Of a stretch of DNA of 17,104 bases, positions 14,743 through 17,104 are shown piece after piece; position 1 is the stretch's first letter, and each line of letters starts with the position of its first letter. The DNA is from Balneolia bacterium (GTDB lineage Bacteria > Bacteroidota > Rhodothermia > Balneolales > Cyclonatronaceae). Below the pieces are notes generated by a model. It did not search any database, was not told where the DNA came from, and worked only from the letters and a program-made list of their open reading frames with translations. Position numbers and translations under genes: made by a program. Location of the stretch: positions 1-17,104 of the forward strand of contig PXAI01000130.1 of assembly GCA_003567135.1 (NCBI GenBank), read 5' to 3'.

Positions 14743-17104
14743 TTACCTGCTCAGATATAGGTTTTTGAACTCATAGGGCTTCCTGAAATGTTCATCGTCG
14801 AAGTTTTCCAGGAAGTAGATTGTCTCGCCGGTTGATTTCATCTCAGGGCCAAGTTCTTTCTTCACTTCAGGAAACTTGTTGAACGGGAACACCGGCTCCT
14901 TAATCGCAAAATGCTTCAGGTGGCTGGTGAGGTCAAACTCGCTCAGTTTCTTGCCCATAATCACCTTCACGCCAATATTGGCATCAGGCCGGCTTGCGGC
15001 TTTTGCGATAAACGGGATGGTTCGCGTTGCGCGCGGGTTACACTCAAGCACGTACACCTTATCATCTTTCACGGCATACTGCACGTTCATGAATCCCTGA
15101 ATTTTCATCGCCTTTGCGATTCGCAGCTGGTAATCACGGAGCGTGTTAATCACTTCCTCAGAGAGCGACCAGGGCGGAAGTACCGCCGTTGAATCCCCGG
15201 AATGAACTCCGGCCGGCTCCAGATGCTGCATGATGCCCGCCTCGTGTAACTGATCGCCGTCGAAAACGGAATCAAAATCTACTTCGGTAGCTTTCTCGAG
15301 ATAGTGATCAATCAGAAACGCGTTTTCGGGATGCGTTTTCAGGATGGCATGCACGTACTCTGTAAGTTCATCCTCCTTGATTGCAATCCGCATTCCCTGA
15401 CCGCCGAGTACGTAGCTGGGGCGGATCAGCACGGGATACCCGACTTCTTTGGCGACTTCCAGCGCTTCCTCCACGTTTGTGGCCATGCCGTAATCCGGAA
15501 ACGGGATTTTCAGGTCTTCGAGCAGTTTGGAGAATTTGCCGCGATCCTCAGCAAGATCCATCATTTCATACGGCGTGCCGAAAATCTTGTAACCGCCTTC
15601 ATGGAAACGTTTGGCAAGCTTCAGCGCAGTTTGGCCGCCAACCTGAAGGATGACGCCCTCCGGTTTTTCGTACTCCCAGATATCCATAACGCGCTCCCAG
15701 AAAACCGGCTCAAAATAGAGTTTATCGGCAATATCAAAATCGGTTGAGACCGTTTCCGGGTTACAGTTTACCATGATGGTCTCGTATCCAAGCTCTTTTG
15801 CGGCAAGTACGGCGTGCACACAGGAATAATCAAATTCGATACCCTGACCGATCCGGTTCGGTCCGCTCCCGAGAATCATCACCTTGGGTTTATCGGTAAC
15901 AACACTCTCATTTTCTTTCTCGTAGGTTGAGTAGTAGTAGGGCGTCTCGGCCGGAAACTCACCGGCGCAGGTATCCACCACGCGGAAAACGGGTTTCAGT
16001 CCGAGCGAAATTCGATACGAGCGGACATCATCCTCAGAGACATTATTTCCGCTTCGGCTGAGGAGCCAGGAGATTTGTTTATCGGAGAAGCCGGCCTGTT
16101 TCAGCTCCAGCATATCATCCTCAGAAATTCGTTCAAGTTCCTGGCCTTCCGTGCGGTTTTCCAGGCTCACCATGTACCGAATCTGCTGCAGGAACCAGGG
16201 ATCAACTTTGGTGATATCGTGAAGCTCATCCACGCTGGTTCCCATCTTGAACGCGTTGCGGATTTGCAGTGTGCGGTCCCAGTACGGCTTCAGCAAACGT
16301 TCGCGAATGGTTTTCCGGTCGGGGTCATCGTAGCCGTCGGCGCCAAGACCGGAATGGCCCGTTTCCATGCTCTGCCATGCTTTATTCAGCGCTTCAGGGA
16401 AGGTTCGACCGATCGACATCACCTCGCCCACGGCTTTCATCTGCGTGGATAGTTCTTCATCCACGCCGGGGAATTTGTCGAAATTAAAGCGTGGTACTTT
16501 CACCACGACGTAGTCAAGGCTCGGCTCAAAACAGGCCGATGACGTTTTTGTGATCTGATTTTTGAGTTCATCCAGATTGTATCCCACGGCCAGCTTCGTT
16601 GCGATCTTCGCAATCGGATATCCGGTCGCTTTGGAAGCCAGGGCAGAAGAACGGCTTACTCTGGGATTAATCTCAATCGCCACAAGACGATCCGTACCGG
16701 GCTCAACCGCGAACTGCACATTGCATCCGCCGGCAAAGGTGCCGATTGAGCGCATCATTTTGATCGCGGCGTTACGCAGTTTTTGCAGCATTTTGTCGGT
16801 GAGCGTCTGCGTTGGTGCCACGGTAACAGAATCGCCGGTATGCACGCCGAGCGGATCCATATTTTCAATCGAGCAGATAATAATTACGTTATCATTGCTG
16901 TCCCTCAAAAGCTCCAGTTCGTACTCTTTCCAGCCGAAAATACACTCCTCGATCAAAATTTCGTGAACAGGGCTAAGCTCCAAGCCTCGAAGCACTTTTC
17001 GCTCGAACTCATCCTCATTCCAGATGATCCCGCCGCCCATTCCGCCAAGTGTGAACGAGGGGCGAATCACAACGGGCAGGCCGCCCAGTTCCAGCGTAAC
17101 TTCC
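14743..17104 (-). CDS. carB: Carbamoyl-phosphate synthase large subunit, partial at right edge
   Basis: CarB uses ammonia from CarA, bicarbonate and two ATP to make carbamoyl phosphate for pyrimidines and arginine in the cytoplasm. The frame is open to the edge (786 residues visible); the first 11 read EVTLELGGLPV before VIRPSFTLGGMGGG, matching E. coli from about residue 156, so the true start lies outside and the GTG at 17070 is internal. Both ATP-grasp halves are visible: SIENMDPLGVHTGDS and EINPRVSRSSALASKATGYP, then GPNRIGQGIEFDYSCVHA, NCNPETVSTD, RPSYVLGGQGM, GVHSGDS and NPRATRTIPFIAKA. The protein stops at PYEFKNLYLSR, soon after GPEMKSTGE, so the C-terminal MGS-like allosteric domain of about 130 residues found in E. 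coli is absent. I recall this short form from Bacteroidota. Confidence 0.96.
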   Translation of the reverse strand, partial: EVTLELGGLPVVIRPSFTLGGMGGGIIWNEDEFERKVLRGLELSPVHEILIEECIFGWKEYELELLRDSNDNVIIICSIENMDPLGVHTGDSVTVAPTQTLTDKMLQKLRNAAIKMMRSIGTFAGGCNVQFAVEPGTDRLVAIEINPRVSRSSALASKATGYPIAKIATKLAVGYNLDELKNQITKTSSACFEPSLDYVVVKVPRFNFDKFPGVDEELSTQMKAVGEVMSIGRTFPEALNKAWQSMETGHSGLGADGYDDPDRKTIRERLLKPYWDRTLQIRNAFKMGTSVDELHDITKVDPWFLQQIRYMVSLENRTEGQELERISEDDMLELKQAGFSDKQISWLLSRSGNNVSEDDVRSYRISLGLKPVFRVVDTCAGEFPAETPYYYSTYEKENESVVTDKPKVMILGSGPNRIGQGIEFDYSCVHAVLAAKELGYETIMVNCNPETVSTDFDIADKLYFEPVFWERVMDIWEYEKPEGVILQVGGQTALKLAKRFHEGGYKIFGTPYEMMDLAEDRGKFSKLLEDLKIPFPDYGMATNVEEALEVAKEVGYPVLIRPSYVLGGQGMRIAIKEDELTEYVHAILKTHPENAFLIDHYLEKATEVDFDSVFDGDQLHEAGIMQHLEPAGVHSGDSTAVLPPWSLSEEVINTLRDYQLRIAKAMKIQGFMNVQYAVKDDKVYVLECNPRATRTIPFIAKAASRPDANIGVKVIMGKKLSEFDLTSHLKHFAIKEPVFPFNKFPEVKKELGPEMKSTGETIYFLENFDDEHFRKPYEFKNLYLSR

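Noticed and set aside
17068..17070. GTG at 17070 as the start of carB
   Set aside because: The frame continues upstream to the window edge as EVTLELGGLPV, which matches CarB sequence before the first ATP-grasp motif, so the GTG is an internal Val codon.

Overview
The window looks like chromosomal DNA from the Bacteroidota/Balneolota/Rhodothermota neighbourhood; I cannot fix the genus. The reasons are moderate GC, mostly weak or absent Shine-Dalgarno sites, A/T-rich upstream regions with some TAnnTTTG-like elements, a secreted protein with a CarboxypepD_reg-like domain, and a CarB of the short type that ends in NLYLSR. Most genes are housekeeping or transport functions. I found no rRNA, tRNA, CRISPR array, phage or transposase gene, and no gene-free stretch longer than 300 bases.

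Layout. Positions 1-1535 (minus strand) hold a tight three-gene run: a secreted barrel-like protein, a small conserved-looking protein of unknown role, and a metallo-beta-lactamase-fold hydrolase cut by the left edge. Positions 1636-2952 (plus) hold a glutathione peroxidase-type thiol peroxidase with a signal-like N-terminus and a two-helix membrane protein with a PH-like tail. Positions 3007-9370 (minus) form a long co-directional block: an iron(III)-type ABC importer (binding protein, fused double permease, ATPase), an APC amino-acid permease, a class I methyltransferase and ApaG. Positions 9607-14736 (plus) hold a secreted CarboxypepD_reg-like protein followed by a terminator, a thioredoxin-like [2Fe-2S] ferredoxin, a THUMP-type RNA methyltransferase, and a large secreted serine beta-lactamase-like hydrolase. 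The last gene (minus, cut by the right edge) is carB, the large subunit of carbamoyl-phosphate synthase.

How the genes fit together. The clearest functional unit is the iron importer. Its ATPase and permease genes overlap by 4 bases, and an imperfect palindrome resembling metal-regulator sites lies just upstream of the binding-protein gene. The permease reading frame runs upstream past its first ordinary start codon, so its true start is uncertain.

The signals least explained by the genes are two structures near the serine hydrolase: a 44-bp perfect palindrome in the gap before it, and inside its coding sequence a perfect 11-bp stem followed by eight T, which has the form of an intrinsic terminator. 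I did not find a convincing new multi-gene system.
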